Shown here piece after piece: positions 51,419 to 59,917 of a stretch of DNA of 64,000 bases. The DNA comes from Halomonas salipaludis (GTDB taxonomy: Bacteria; Pseudomonadota; Gammaproteobacteria; Pseudomonadales; Halomonadaceae). The stretch is from positions 684,733 through 748,732 of the forward strand of contig NZ_NSKB01000001.1 of NCBI RefSeq assembly GCF_002286975.1. The letters are read 5' to 3'. The notes under the pieces were generated by a model. The model saw only the letters and a program-made list of their open reading frames with translations. It did not search any database and was not told the origin of the DNA. Made by a program: the position numbers and the translations under genes. Each line of letters begins with the position of its first letter. Positions within the stretch are counted from its first letter, which is position 1.

Positions 51419-53185
51419 CTAGAACCCCCACACCAGGGGGATCAGCCCCACGGCGGTGGCGCCGACGATAAGGCTGAGCGGCGCGCCGAGGCGCAGGTAG
51501 TCGGTAAAGCGGTAGCCGCCGGGGCCCAGCACCATCAGGTTGGTCTGGTAGCCCAGCGGGGTCATGAAGCTGGCCGAGGCGGCGAACATGATGGCGATGA
51601 CGAACGGCATGAAGCTGACGCCAAGCTGCTCGGCCACCGCCACGGCGATGGGGAACATCAATACCGCGGCGGCGTTGTTGGTGATCAACTCGGTGAAGAT
51701 CACCGTCATCACGTAAACCAGCGCCAGCGCGGCCCAGGGCGCCAGGTCGTCGATCAACAGCAGCCACTGGGCGACCTGGGCGGCGGCGCCGGTGGTGGTC
51801 ATGGCGGCGCCCAGGGCAAAGGAGGCAGCGATGACCACCAGCACCGAGAGATCGACGTAGCGGCGTGCCTTGCTGGCGGTGATGCAGCGCGTGGCGAGCA
51901 TGGCGCCGCCGGCCAGCAGTGCGGCCTCGAGGATGCTGAGCAGCCCAGTGGCGCTGGTAATCACCATGCCGGCGAGAATCCCCAGCGCCAGCGGTGCCTT
52001 GCGAAAGTCTGGCGGAGTGGAGTCGTTGAGCGCGCTGACCAGCAGGAAATCCTTGCGGTAGCGGTACTGGTCGACGAAGTCCTGGGTGGTCTCGAGCAGC
52101 AGGGTGTCGCCCACCTGTAGCGTAATCGCGCCGAGCTTGCCGGGGATGCGCTTGCCGTGGCGTGAGATAGAGATGATCACCGCCTGGTAGCGCGAGCGAA
52201 ATCGCGAGGCCTTGACGGTCTGGTTGAGGCCGCCGAAGTCGGGGCCGATCACCGCCTCTACCAGGCAGCGCTTGTGGTGGGCGATGTCGAGCTTGTGCAC
52301 GTCGCCACTGGCGGGCTGCAGGCCGTTGACTCGGCGCAGCTCGCGGGCGCACTCCGGCGCGCCGATGAAGATCAGGATATCGCCGGCCATCAGTTCGGTC
52401 TCCGGCGGTACCGCGGTGAGCAGCCGGCCGTGGCGTTCGATATCGGCCAGGTAGCCGTGGGTCAGGCTGCGCAGGCCGGCATCGGCGATGGTCTTGCCCA
52501 CCAGCGGCCCTTTCTCGGCGACGATCACTTCCACCGCGTATTCACGCGCCTGCTCCAGCTGTTCCAGCGCCCCTTGGCGGTCGGGTAGCAGGCGGTCGGC
52601 GAACAGGTAGAGAAAGGTGCCACCCACCAGTACCAGCGGCACGCCAACCCAGGCCAGCGAGAACATCGAGAGGCCAATGCCCTTCTGGCTCTGCAGCAGG
52701 CCATCCACCACCAGGTTGGTGCTGGTGCCGATCAGCGTGCAGGTGCCGCCGATGATGGCGGCATAGCTGAGCGGCAGCAGCAGCTTGGAAGGCGGCAGCT
52801 TGAGGCGTGCGGCCCACTCCTGGATGGCGGGGATGAACATCGCCACCACGGTGGTGTTGTTCATGAAGGCACTGAGACCGGCGGTCGGCAGCAATACCCG
52901 CAGTTGGGCCTGGCGCAAGCGTGCGGGCTGGCCTAGCAGCTTGTGGGCGATCCATTGAATAGCGCCGGTCTCCTTGAGGCCGGCGGCCAGCACATAGAGC
53001 ACCGCGATGGTCATCACCCCGGGGTTGGAGAACCCCACCAAGGCCTCGCCGGGGCTGAGAATGCCGCTGACGATGAGAAAGCCCATGGCACCCATCAGGA
53101 TGATATCCGGGGCGATGCGCGTTAAGGCCAAGGTACCGAGCACCGCCACTACCGTGGCGAGGGTGATGACTGCAGAAATTTCCAT
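51419..53185 (-). CDS. SLC13-type anion permease with two TrkA_C domains
   Basis: Inner-membrane transporter of 588 residues of the DASS/SLC13 class, possibly a sulfate importer. N-terminal helices (about 1-200) include [38 protein letters not shown] and [13 protein letters not shown]. Two TrkA_C (RCK-C) domains follow (about 205-375), seen as [22 protein letters not shown] and [15 protein letters not shown]. The second helix bundle has [22 protein letters not shown] and [17 protein letters not shown]. The SNT/NNA hairpins are the substrate-binding sites of the family. Its place beside cysQ and cysND supports sulfate. Confidence 0.85.
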   Translation of the reverse strand: MEISAVITLATVVAVLGTLALTRIAPDIILMGAMGFLIVSGILSPGEALVGFSNPGVMTIAVLYVLAAGLKETGAIQWIAHKLLGQPARLRQAQLRVLLPTAGLSAFMNNTTVVAMFIPAIQEWAARLKLPPSKLLLPLSYAAIIGGTCTLIGTSTNLVVDGLLQSQKGIGLSMFSLAWVGVPLVLVGGTFLYLFADRLLPDRQGALEQLEQAREYAVEVIVAEKGPLVGKTIADAGLRSLTHGYLADIERHGRLLTAVPPETELMAGDILIFIGAPECARELRRVNGLQPASGDVHKLDIAHHKRCLVEAVIGPDFGGLNQTVKASRFRSRYQAVIISISRHGKRIPGKLGAITLQVGDTLLLETTQDFVDQYRYRKDFLLVSALNDSTPPDFRKAPLALGILAGMVITSATGLLSILEAALLAGGAMLATRCITASKARRYVDLSVLVVIAASFALGAAMTTTGAAAQVAQWLLLIDDLAPWAALALVYVMTVIFTELITNNAAAVLMFPIAVAVAEQLGVSFMPFVIAIMFAASASFMTPLGYQTNLMVLGPGGYRFTDYLRLGAPLSLIVGATAVGLIPLVWGF

Positions 53186-53244
53186 TCAGTGAGTCGCCAT
53201 GCGGTCTGTCATGTCCTGAGGTAGGCAGGTGGTGTAGCACGTTG

Positions 53245-53673
53245 GGCAGCGCTGCGCGCTGCAATCGCGAATGAATTCGCTCCTACACGGGAGGTATTGC
53301 CTCTTGGTTAATGTAGGAGTGACTTCAGTCACGATGGGGTTGCTCTACCCCGGTAGCGCTGCGCGCTGCATCGCGAATGAATTCGCTCCTACACGGGGGG
53401 TATTGCCTCTTGGTTCATGTAGGAGTGACTTCAGTCACGATGGGGTTGCTCTACCCCGGCAGCGCTGCGCGCTGCATCGCGGCTGAAGCCGCTCCCACAC
53501 TAAGGGCGGCGCCAATGCCAATGTGGGAGTGACTTCAGTCACGATGGGGCTGGGTTGGCCCAGCAGCGCTGCGCGCTGCAATCGCGAATGAATTCGCTCC
53601 CACACTGGGGTGGCGCCAAGGCCAATGTGGGAGTGACTTCAGTCACGATGGGGTTGGGTTGGCCCAGCAGCGC
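53245..53673 (-). repeat. REP/BIME cluster, about 4 units
   Basis: Reverse-oriented blocks: tail GCAGCGCTGCGCGCTGC, then GCGAATGAATTCGC arms and opposite arms of stem GTGACT/AGTCAC, at about 53247, 53350, 53458 and 53565. One unit has GCGGCTGAAGCCGC instead. The orientation is the opposite of every tailed block left of 25.1 kb. The last unit runs into the 3' end of the MNT gene and supplies its final codons and stop. Confidence 0.92.
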
Positions 53674-53989
53674 TGCGCGATGTGTTTGCCATGTCAACAT
53701 CAAAGCGCTGCCCGACACGGCTGATGTGGTCAAGCAGTGCATCGCTGTCGATCTCGTCGTACCTGATGATATCGAAGAGATAGGGCGTATTGAGTTGGTC
53801 CAATCTATCAAGCAGCCGAGACAGATCGACATCGGTGATCTTGCCGAAAAGCACCAAGTCGATATCCGACCCCGCACGACTAGTGCCCTTGGCTCGCGAG
53901 CCATAGATCAGCACCTTTTCGACGCCGGGCGTCGAGGCCAGCACTTGGCGGATATCGCTGAGCGCCTCTTGCGGCAGGCCGAATGTCAC
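53639..53989 (-). CDS. MNT-family nucleotidyltransferase
   Basis: 116-residue nucleotidyltransferase, likely antitoxin of the MNT/HEPN pair. Catalytic site: VLIYGSRAKGTSRAGSDIDLVLFG (GSR...GSDID) and the later acidic strand LFDIIRYDEID. The normal C-terminus (LLDHISRVGQRF) is followed by an extra DVDMANTSRSAAGPTQPHRD that is translated REP sequence, so the repeat has replaced the original stop. The start is GTG, overlapping the HEPN gene's stop (GTGA). Confidence 0.83.
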   Translation of the reverse strand: MTFGLPQEALSDIRQVLASTPGVEKVLIYGSRAKGTSRAGSDIDLVLFGKITDVDLSRLLDRLDQLNTPYLFDIIRYDEIDSDALLDHISRVGQRFDVDMANTSRSAAGPTQPHRD

Positions 53990-54390
53990 AGCCGCTCTTC
54001 CATGCTCTGCTTGAACTGCCGTAACGCCGGATAGTACCGGTCCACGATCTTTCTGAACTCGGCCTCCAGGATGCTCTGCCGGTAGGCGTGCACCGTATGG
54101 TTCCGGGTTTCAATCATGTCCATCCAGGCTTGCCCGTTCTCTACCAATCCCACGTTGAACGCCTTGCGTGCCGCGCTGCGCGAGCCGGTAATGTTCTGAA
54201 TACCCTCATATTCCAGGTAGTCCTTCATGACCTTCCAGGCGAGCTCGTGAGTGAACTCGAAGCGCTGGATGATGCCTTCCTTGATGATGTCCAGCGTGGT
54301 GTCGCCGTACTCGTCAATGGCGCTCTCAAGCTGTGTGAAAGCACTCACAAAATTAGTAAAGCGTTGTTGCCAGCGGATATCGTCGGGCAT
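53986..54390 (-). CDS. HEPN/HI0074-type nucleotidyltransferase substrate-binding protein
   Basis: 134-residue all-helical protein of the HI0074 family, partner of the MNT nucleotidyltransferase downstream. Typical features: RFTNFVSAFTQLESAIDEYG, GIIQRFEFTHELAWKVMKDYLEYEG, SRSAARKAFNVGLVENGQAWMDMIETRNHTVHAYRQ. The last stretch contains the R-x4-H of HEPN RNases (RNHTVHAY). It comes first in the pair with a four-base overlap. A toxin role is likely by family but not shown. Confidence 0.85.
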   Translation of the reverse strand: MPDDIRWQQRFTNFVSAFTQLESAIDEYGDTTLDIIKEGIIQRFEFTHELAWKVMKDYLEYEGIQNITGSRSAARKAFNVGLVENGQAWMDMIETRNHTVHAYRQSILEAEFRKIVDRYYPALRQFKQSMEERL

Positions 54391-54423
54391 GGTGGCCTCG
54401 TTGCACTCATGATGGCGCTATTT

Positions 54424-54468
54424 CGGCAGTGCTGCGCGCTGCAATCGCGAATGAATTCGCTCCCACAC
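54424..54468 (-). repeat. REP with tail (reverse)
   Basis: One reverse-oriented element: tail GCAGTGCTGCGCGCTGC and arm GCGAATGAATTCGC followed by TCCCACAC. It lies about 35 bases upstream of the HEPN start, in the promoter side of the pair. Confidence 0.85.
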
Positions 54469-54470
54469 TG

Positions 54471-55001
54471 AGGCAAGTGGGCTCTACCGCTCGGGCACGC
54501 TACCGCCCGGGGATTGTGAACGGACGCTTTCCCGGGCCCTTTGGTCGGCAGTGTGCCGGCAGAGCGAAAAGACGCCATAGCAGGCTTGCCTCCCGTCCCT
54601 GGGAGAGGTCTGCCCTACTGATCCATGCCCTCGTCATGAGGTCCATGACTCACTATGCGCCTTCCGTTGCCGCTGGCCTATCAATGTTGGTGGCCATCCC
54701 ATCGCATAGGCTGTGCTGCGCGATGCGAGACGCCACTATTCTAAGGAGTGGCGCAAATCTGCTCCAGCCGCCCCCCGTAGCATTTTGTTGAACGTCTAAC
54801 TTTAGTTGTGCCCGCAAGGATACAGGCTGCATGAGTGGAGGCAAAGCCAAGTCTATCAGTCACTTATACATTCACCAAGGTATGCTCCTTGCGTACAAGA
54901 AAGGCAGCGCATGCCAGGCATGCAGGTGGCTAAAGTCAGCCATTCCTCAGCCGATACTTCACACACAGCGATATAACAACACCGTATACTCAGAGAAGCT
55001 C
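54471..55001. other. Gene-free leader upstream of the second autotransporter
   Basis: No gene is supported. The frame of the autotransporter is open upstream from 54831, but those residues (SGGKAKSISHLYIHQGMLL) do not look like a signal peptide, and the proper signal begins at 55002. No clear operator or terminator was found. Confidence 0.5.
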
Positions 55002-56903
55002 ATGCAGCCATCCATTGGTACTTTCCGCCGCACCCTGCTCGCCGCCGCCTGTGCCGCCAGCGCCCTCACCGCTCATGCCGATGTGCTGACCGAATTTACC
55101 TTGACAGCAGACAACGCCGAGATCGGCGAGGTGGGCTTCGAGCAAACTTTTTTGACAGATAGACAATTCAATGACGGAGGCTTCAGTGTTGGCTCGACGA
55201 TCTATCGTTATGCCTCACAAGGCTTCACGCCCGATACCGCTGGCGAGTATATCTTCGGCCAGACCTTTGCCCCCTTCGATAGTGCGATGATCGTCTACCT
55301 GGGCAGCTTTGATCCCGAGTCCCCGGGCGAGAACCTGCTGGCATTCAATGACGACAGCACCCTGCCACCCAGCAACGACTGCAATCGGCCTGGTAATACC
55401 TCTACGGTCCGCTGTCCGGCCGTTCAGGAAAGCCTCGACCGCGGCCAGCAGTACACGGTGGTCATCCTCTCCTACACCCCGTCCGATAACGACTTGGTCG
55501 ACTTCCCGCTGTCGTTCTTCGTGCTTGGCCCGGGTGGTGTCTTACTAGAGGAGGCGCTCCCCGAAGAGATCGTCGAGGAAATTATCGAAGAAGTTGCTGC
55601 CTTGTCGTTGTTCGAAACTCCGGTTACCAATAGCCCGAGCCAACCCGGTGGCGCATACCTGGACCGAGTGGTGAACCAGTTAATGCAGCGCGATCCGGAT
55701 GGCCCCCTGCTGCAAGCGCTGGCGGCATTAGCCGACTTGGACGATACCCAGCGCGCGCGTTTCGTGCAAAGCATGAGCTCCAATGTGTCGCGCAGCGGGA
55801 CACGAGATGCCAATGTCAGCGCCAGCCGCAGCATGCTCAACACCCTGGGCAAGCGTTTTGCCAGCACCGGCATGGGTGGCCAGATGGGGTCTAACCTCAA
55901 TCTCACTAGCACCCTGGCCGGCAACACCGCTCAGCAGCAACTGGAAGGCTGGCAGGCCATGGGTGGGCATGGCGTGGATGCCAGCATCCTGCGCTACGGC
56001 GACCACGAGTCCGTGGATGGCCTGCTGGGCATGGCGTCACAGCTCTCACACCAAGGGGCGAGCACGCCCGGCCAGTTCAGCAGCTGGGCTGAAGGCTATG
56101 TGAGCAAGGGCAGCGGCGACGGCTACGACTTCCGCACTTACGGCGCGCTGCTGGGCATGGATCGCTGGCTGAACGAGGCCTGGCTCGCCGGGCTGTTCAT
56201 GGGCGTGGGCCAGGGTCGCGTACAGGGCGACGATGCTGCCAATGCGCGCACCGAGATCGACAGCGTCAGCGTGGGTGCTTACACCGCCTGGCGGCGCGAT
56301 GCGGTGATCCTGGATGCCACCCTGATGGCCGGCTTCGGCGACAACGAGCACCGCCGTGAGATTGCCGGCACGACCACCGAGGTGGTGGAAGGCAGCAACC
56401 GCAGCGAGGACATGACCCTGGCGCTGGGCGCCAGCTATGTGATCGATCTCGATAACGACTGGGAACTAGTGCCCAATGCGCGGCTGATGCACAGCTGGCT
56501 GCATCAGACCGCCTACACCGAACACGGCGACTCGTCGCTGAGCATGGAATACGGCTCGCAGCGACAGAACGTGTGGCGCACCAGCCTGGGGGTGGATGCC
56601 GGCCATGTGATGCGCCGCCGTGAAGCCAGCGTGATTCACCTTACCGGCGGCCTGGCCTGGGGCATGCGCGACCAGTCTGGGGGCGCCACCCAGGCCTCGC
56701 TCAGCGCCGACACCGGCGGCGGCAGCTTCGTGATCACCCCGGATAACCGCAGCGTACACAGCGCCGATGTGACCACCGGCCTGAGCTGGGAGCGCGAACT
56801 GCAGGGCCACAGCAGCGTAGCCATCAGCGGCCAGTACGAAGGCTCCTTCTCCGGCCGCGAAACCGAACACGGTGCGCGCCTGGCGGCGGCCTATCGCTGG
56901 TAA
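55002..56903 (+). CDS. Autotransporter with C-terminal beta-barrel
   Basis: 633-residue outer-membrane autotransporter. Signal peptide MQPSIGTFRRTLLAAACAASALTAHA, which fixes the start (AGAGAAG upstream). The short passenger (about 27-250) has FTLTADNAEIGEVGFEQTFL and a DVPSPxxR-free, cysteine-pair segment (NDCNRPGNTSTVRCP), resembling bacterial pre-peptidase C-terminal-like domains. A linker runs to about 350. The barrel (about 355-633) has FSSWAEGYVSKGSGDGYDFRTYG and ends RLAAAYRW with the terminal aromatic. No catalytic motif is recognised. The passenger is unlike that of the one at 18362. Confidence 0.88.
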   Translation: MQPSIGTFRRTLLAAACAASALTAHADVLTEFTLTADNAEIGEVGFEQTFLTDRQFNDGGFSVGSTIYRYASQGFTPDTAGEYIFGQTFAPFDSAMIVYLGSFDPESPGENLLAFNDDSTLPPSNDCNRPGNTSTVRCPAVQESLDRGQQYTVVILSYTPSDNDLVDFPLSFFVLGPGGVLLEEALPEEIVEEIIEEVAALSLFETPVTNSPSQPGGAYLDRVVNQLMQRDPDGPLLQALAALADLDDTQRARFVQSMSSNVSRSGTRDANVSASRSMLNTLGKRFASTGMGGQMGSNLNLTSTLAGNTAQQQLEGWQAMGGHGVDASILRYGDHESVDGLLGMASQLSHQGASTPGQFSSWAEGYVSKGSGDGYDFRTYGALLGMDRWLNEAWLAGLFMGVGQGRVQGDDAANARTEIDSVSVGAYTAWRRDAVILDATLMAGFGDNEHRREIAGTTTEVVEGSNRSEDMTLALGASYVIDLDNDWELVPNARLMHSWLHQTAYTEHGDSSLSMEYGSQRQNVWRTSLGVDAGHVMRRREASVIHLTGGLAWGMRDQSGGATQASLSADTGGGSFVITPDNRSVHSADVTTGLSWERELQGHSSVAISGQYEGSFSGRETEHGARLAAAYRW

Positions 56904-56905
56904 CC

Positions 56906-57105
56906 CAACCGGCAGCGCTGCGCGCTGCAATCGCGAATGAATTCGCTCCTACAGGAGGTATCTCGCCGAGGCCTATGTAGGAGCGGCTTTAGCCGCGATG
57001 AGCTTGCCTACCCGGCAGCGCTGCGCGCTGCAATCGCGACTGAAGTCGCTCCTACACGGGGTGGCGCCAAGGCCAATGTAGGAGAGGCTTCAGTCTCGAT
57101 GGGGT
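56906..57105 (-). repeat. BIME cluster, 2 units (reverse)
   Basis: Two reverse-oriented composite units directly after the autotransporter stop. Arms are GCGAATGAATTCGC with GCGGCTTTAGCCGC, then GCGACTGAAGTCGC with GAGGCTTCAGTCTC, each with tail GCAGCGCTGCGCGCTGC. They lie in the 3' region of the autotransporter gene and 70 bases before the deleted Rpn copy. Confidence 0.9.
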
Positions 57106-57137
57106 TGCTGGAGTGGTATTCTGCTGCAACGCACATA

Positions 57138-57157
57138 TACTGTATATATAGTCAGTA
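57138..57157 (+). promoter_or_regulatory. LexA-type SOS box upstream of the deleted Rpn copy
   Basis: TACTGTATATATAGTCAGTA agrees with the E. coli LexA consensus at 18 of 20 positions and keeps CTG-N10-CAG. It ends 18 bases before the ATG. This core differs from the box before the other two Rpn copies, so the site type is conserved although the sequence has changed. Confidence 0.65.
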
Positions 57158-57175
57158 AATTACAGATGGTGCCCC

Positions 57176-57685
57176 ATGGCCAGCAACCACCACGATACCG
57201 GCTACCTGATCGACGAGGGGCGCTATACTGATGAGGAGCTGTTGGAGCGCCACACGCCACTCAGCGGTGTGTTCGGCATCGAGAACGCCACGGCCGACCG
57301 CCACGCGCTGCAGCAGGCCGTTGACCGCATCGTGGCGATCATTCAGAACGATCCCCACAAGGAGCGTACCGATGCCATCATCACCCGCTGGCTCAAGCGC
57401 CATCTGCAGTGGCTTGGGGCGGGCGTCAACCTGAATCGGCTCAACAGTCTGGTAGAGGACAAAGATATGCTGGCAGAGAAGTTGGAGAGCTGGGCGAAAA
57501 GAGAGCGCCAAGAAGGCCGTCAAGAAGGACGGCAGGAAGGTCGGCAGGAAGGCCGCCAGGAAGGTAGGCAGGAGACGGCCCGCAATTTGATCTCCCGCAC
57601 CGAGATGGACGATCAGATGATTGCCGAGATTTCCGGCCTACCGCGCGAGGTCATCGCCGCACTGCGCGCCGAGGCCCAGCGCTGA
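57176..57685 (+). pseudogene. Rpn nuclease gene with in-frame deletion of the nuclease domain
   Basis: 169 residues in an open frame. MASNHHDTGY is joined directly to LIDEGRYTDEELLERH, so residues 11-161 of the full-length protein (151 codons, including the whole nuclease core) are gone. The breakpoints share GCTAC, suggesting microhomology deletion. The rest is kept: ERTDAIITRWLKRHLQWLG, LVEDKDMLAEKLESWAK and six RQEG tetrapeptides. The tail then differs (ARNLISRTEMDDQMIAEISGLPREVIAAL). It cannot be a nuclease but could still be made as a small helical protein. A LexA-type box precedes it. Confidence 0.85.
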
Positions 57686-57690
57686 GGCGT

Positions 57691-57786
57691 TAACCGGCAG
57701 CGCTGCGCACTGCATCGCGAATGAATTCGCTCCCACATGGGAGTGGCGCCAAGGCCAATGTAGGAGCGGCTTCAGCCGCGATGGGG
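57691..57786 (-). repeat. BIME unit at the RAYT 3' end (reverse)
   Basis: Tail GCAGCGCTGCGCACTGC, arm GCGAATGAATTCGC, spacer, then arm GCGGCTTCAGCCGC. It lies between the deleted Rpn gene and the stop codon of the RAYT gene, so the transposase gene is bracketed by its presumed substrates on both sides. Confidence 0.9.
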
Positions 57787-58251
57787 TTATAGCCACTTGG
57801 CATCCCATAGCGGATATTGCCCGATATTATCCACCAGCCCTGCTCTTAATGGATTGGCCACGATATAGCGTGCAATGCTGCGTAGGTCTTCCTCACCACG
57901 TAACGCTCGATCATGGTAGCCAGGCTGCCATACTGGGCCACGTCGATTGAGATAACCGTTGATGGCTCGTGCCGAGCGCCCTTTCAAGCGCCGCACCACA
58001 GCACCCAGCTCCGTGTATTCAAGTACGAAAAGCCAGTGCAGATGATCTGGCATGACCACATAAGAGAGCGAAGAGACCCAGCCATCCTGCTCCAGTGCCT
58101 GCATTTCCTTCACCACACACCTTGCCGGCGGCCAGGAGCTCAATAGCGGCAGTCGTTGTTGCGTACACGTGGTTATGAGATAGACATGGTGCTGCAGCGA
58201 GACACGTCCGCGACGCAGCGCTTGGCTATGGGGCTGAGTTGTAGAGCCCAT
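57787..58251 (-). CDS. REP-associated tyrosine transposase (RAYT)
   Basis: 154-residue single-strand DNA transposase of the Y1/IS200-like HUH fold, thought to mobilise REP hairpins. Seen: QHHVYLITTCTQQRLPLLSSW at the start, the HUH-type metal site VVMPDHLHWLFVL (His-Leu-His), the basic helix VVRRLKGRSARAINGYL, GPVWQPGYHDRALRGEEDLRSIARYIVANPLRAG with the candidate catalytic tyrosine in PGYHDR, and a short C-terminus. BIME units flank it closely on both sides, the classic REP-RAYT arrangement. It is single-copy in the window and chromosomal genes nearby are undisturbed. Confidence 0.93.
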   Translation of the reverse strand: MGSTTQPHSQALRRGRVSLQHHVYLITTCTQQRLPLLSSWPPARCVVKEMQALEQDGWVSSLSYVVMPDHLHWLFVLEYTELGAVVRRLKGRSARAINGYLNRRGPVWQPGYHDRALRGEEDLRSIARYIVANPLRAGLVDNIGQYPLWDAKWL

Positions 58252-58325
58252 GTTGAAACATCCCTACTTCTTTTTTATTAGCATAGTCGGTTTTAAGCCG
58301 TCGCTAGCCGCGATGGGTTAGCCTG

Positions 58326-58828
58326 CCTGGCAGCGCGGCGCGCTGCATCGCGACTGAAGTCGCTCCTACACGGGGGCGGGGGCCAAGGCAAATGTGGGAG
58401 CGGCTTCAGCCGCGATGGGGTTGCCCTACCCCAGCAGCGCTGCGCGCTGCAATCGCGACTGAAGTCGCTCCTACACGGGGGCGGGGGCCAAGGCAAATGT
58501 AGGAGCGGCTTTACCCGCGATGGGGTTGCCCTACCCCAGCAGCGCTGCGCGCTGCATCGCGACTGAAGTCGCTCCTACACTGGGAGAGGCGCCGAGGTTA
58601 ATGTAGGAGCGGCTTTACCCGCGATGAACTTGCCTGCCTGGCAGCGCTGCGCGCTGTATCGCGACTGAAGTCGCTCCTACACGGGGGCGGGGGCCAAGGC
58701 AAATGTGGGAGCGGCTTCAGCCGCGATGGGTTAGCCTGCCTGGCAGCGCTGCGCGCTGCATCGCGACTGAAGTCGCTCCTACACGGGGGCGGGGCCAAGG
58801 CAAATGTGGGAGCGGCTTCAGCCGCGAT
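58326..58828 (-). repeat. BIME array, 5 units (reverse)
   Basis: Five composite units with a period of about 104 bases (tails at about 58330, 58434, 58539, 58640 and 58742). Arms GCGACTGAAGTCGC alternate with GCGGCTTCAGCCGC or the imperfect GCGGCTTTACCCGC. The spacer differs from the left-hand array (GGGGGCGGGGGCCAAGG). The last arm contains the stop codon of the LysR gene at 58818. The region 58252-58325 upstream of the RAYT gene has no tail but includes a diverged arm. Confidence 0.93.
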
Positions 58829-59741
58829 GCAGTGGCTTGAGGATGCCCATTTCCTTGAGGGTGTCGATCTCTTCATGAATCTCGTCGCAGAAGGCGTCGG
58901 CGACCTTGCTTAGCGGGCGGCTCTTGGACTTGAGCAGCGCAATCTCCCACTCGATGGCGGGATCGAGCGGCTTGGATACGACCGATGTGCCGTGCAGCAG
59001 CAGTTCGGCGATGGGGTCGACGACGGCAATACCCACGTTACGGTCGACCAGCGCGCAGACCCCTCGCATGTGTCTGAGCTCAGCGGCGATATGCCGTTTG
59101 ATGTCGATGGCTTGCATGATGTAGTCGACCCTGGCGCGCAGCGGGCTGTCGGCCATCAGCTCGACGAAGGTCTGGTTTTGCAAGTTGACGATGGGCACCA
59201 CCGGGTCGCCCGCCAGCTCGTGGCTGCGATGCATGATGCAGCGTGCGCTGCAGCGCGCCAGACTGGTGACGCTGGCGCCGTAGGTATCGGCCTCGAGAGT
59301 GATGCCAAGCGCCACGTCGCAGGTGTTGTTGTCGATCATCTTGAGCAGTTCCTGCAGCCCGGCATCGACCACCCGCACCCCAACCTTGGGGTGGCGCTCC
59401 TTGAAGCGTTTGATCACGTCGAGCAGGAAGGTGTCGCAGAAGATCGGCTGGGCTGCGACCACCACGCTGCCCAGTTGGTTGTTGGAGATCGCTTCGGCAT
59501 CTTTCTGGGTATCGCGGATGCTGGCCATCAGCCGCAGCACCGAGGCGTGGTAGAGAAACGCCTCTTCGGTGGGCGCCAGCTGGTTCCTGCTGCGCTTGAA
59601 CAGCGCAAAGCCCAACTCCTCCTCCAGGCCGCTCAACAGGCGGCTGACCATCGACTGGCTGATCGCCAGCGCCTCGGCCGCGGCCTTGGTGGTGCCGTGT
59701 TTCATGAAGGCATCGAAGGCTTCGATCTCCTTGAGTTTCAT
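58818..59741 (-). CDS. LysR-family transcriptional regulator
   Basis: 307-residue regulator, divergent from the second TTT operon and probably its controller. The winged helix occupies about 1-60: MKLKEIEAFDAFMKHGTTKAAAEALAISQSMVSRLLSGLEEELGFALF, with the recognition helix after SQSMVSRLL. The effector domain (about 90-300) is seen in VVVAAQPIFCDTFLLDVIKRFKERHPKV and DVALGITLEAD. The upstream extension of the frame is rejected because CAGGAGAG lies before MKLKEIE. The last residues (LKPLHRG) and the TGA stop come from a REP arm, so the C-terminus was replaced or fixed by the repeat. Confidence 0.92.
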   Translation of the reverse strand: MKLKEIEAFDAFMKHGTTKAAAEALAISQSMVSRLLSGLEEELGFALFKRSRNQLAPTEEAFLYHASVLRLMASIRDTQKDAEAISNNQLGSVVVAAQPIFCDTFLLDVIKRFKERHPKVGVRVVDAGLQELLKMIDNNTCDVALGITLEADTYGASVTSLARCSARCIMHRSHELAGDPVVPIVNLQNQTFVELMADSPLRARVDYIMQAIDIKRHIAAELRHMRGVCALVDRNVGIAVVDPIAELLLHGTSVVSKPLDPAIEWEIALLKSKSRPLSKVADAFCDEIHEEIDTLKEMGILKPLHRG

Positions 59742-59775
59742 AAGCTCTCCTGGCGCTTTATGACAGGGAAGCGGC

Positions 59776-59811
59776 ATGCAGTATTGCGCCACCAGTAGAA
59801 TCAATATGCAT
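59776..59811. promoter_or_regulatory. Candidate LysR operator
   Basis: Imperfect inverted repeat ATGCAGTATTG ... CAATATGCAT with a 15-base spacer, in the 176-base region between the divergent LysR and tctC genes. Its size and position fit a LysR binding site; the match is by shape only. Confidence 0.4.
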
Positions 59812-59917
59812 AGCAAGGCATTTTTTTGCAATGTATTTCATACCCGCCTATGCTGAAACGGCTCGATAGCTCGCTCCCCAGGTGAGCGTCTGCCACAACA
59901 ACATGAAGGAGACGAAC

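Noticed and set aside
57130-57160. TATA-rich stretch as a promoter -10 region only
   Set aside because: The match to the LexA consensus over 20 bases is more specific, although a promoter may overlap it.
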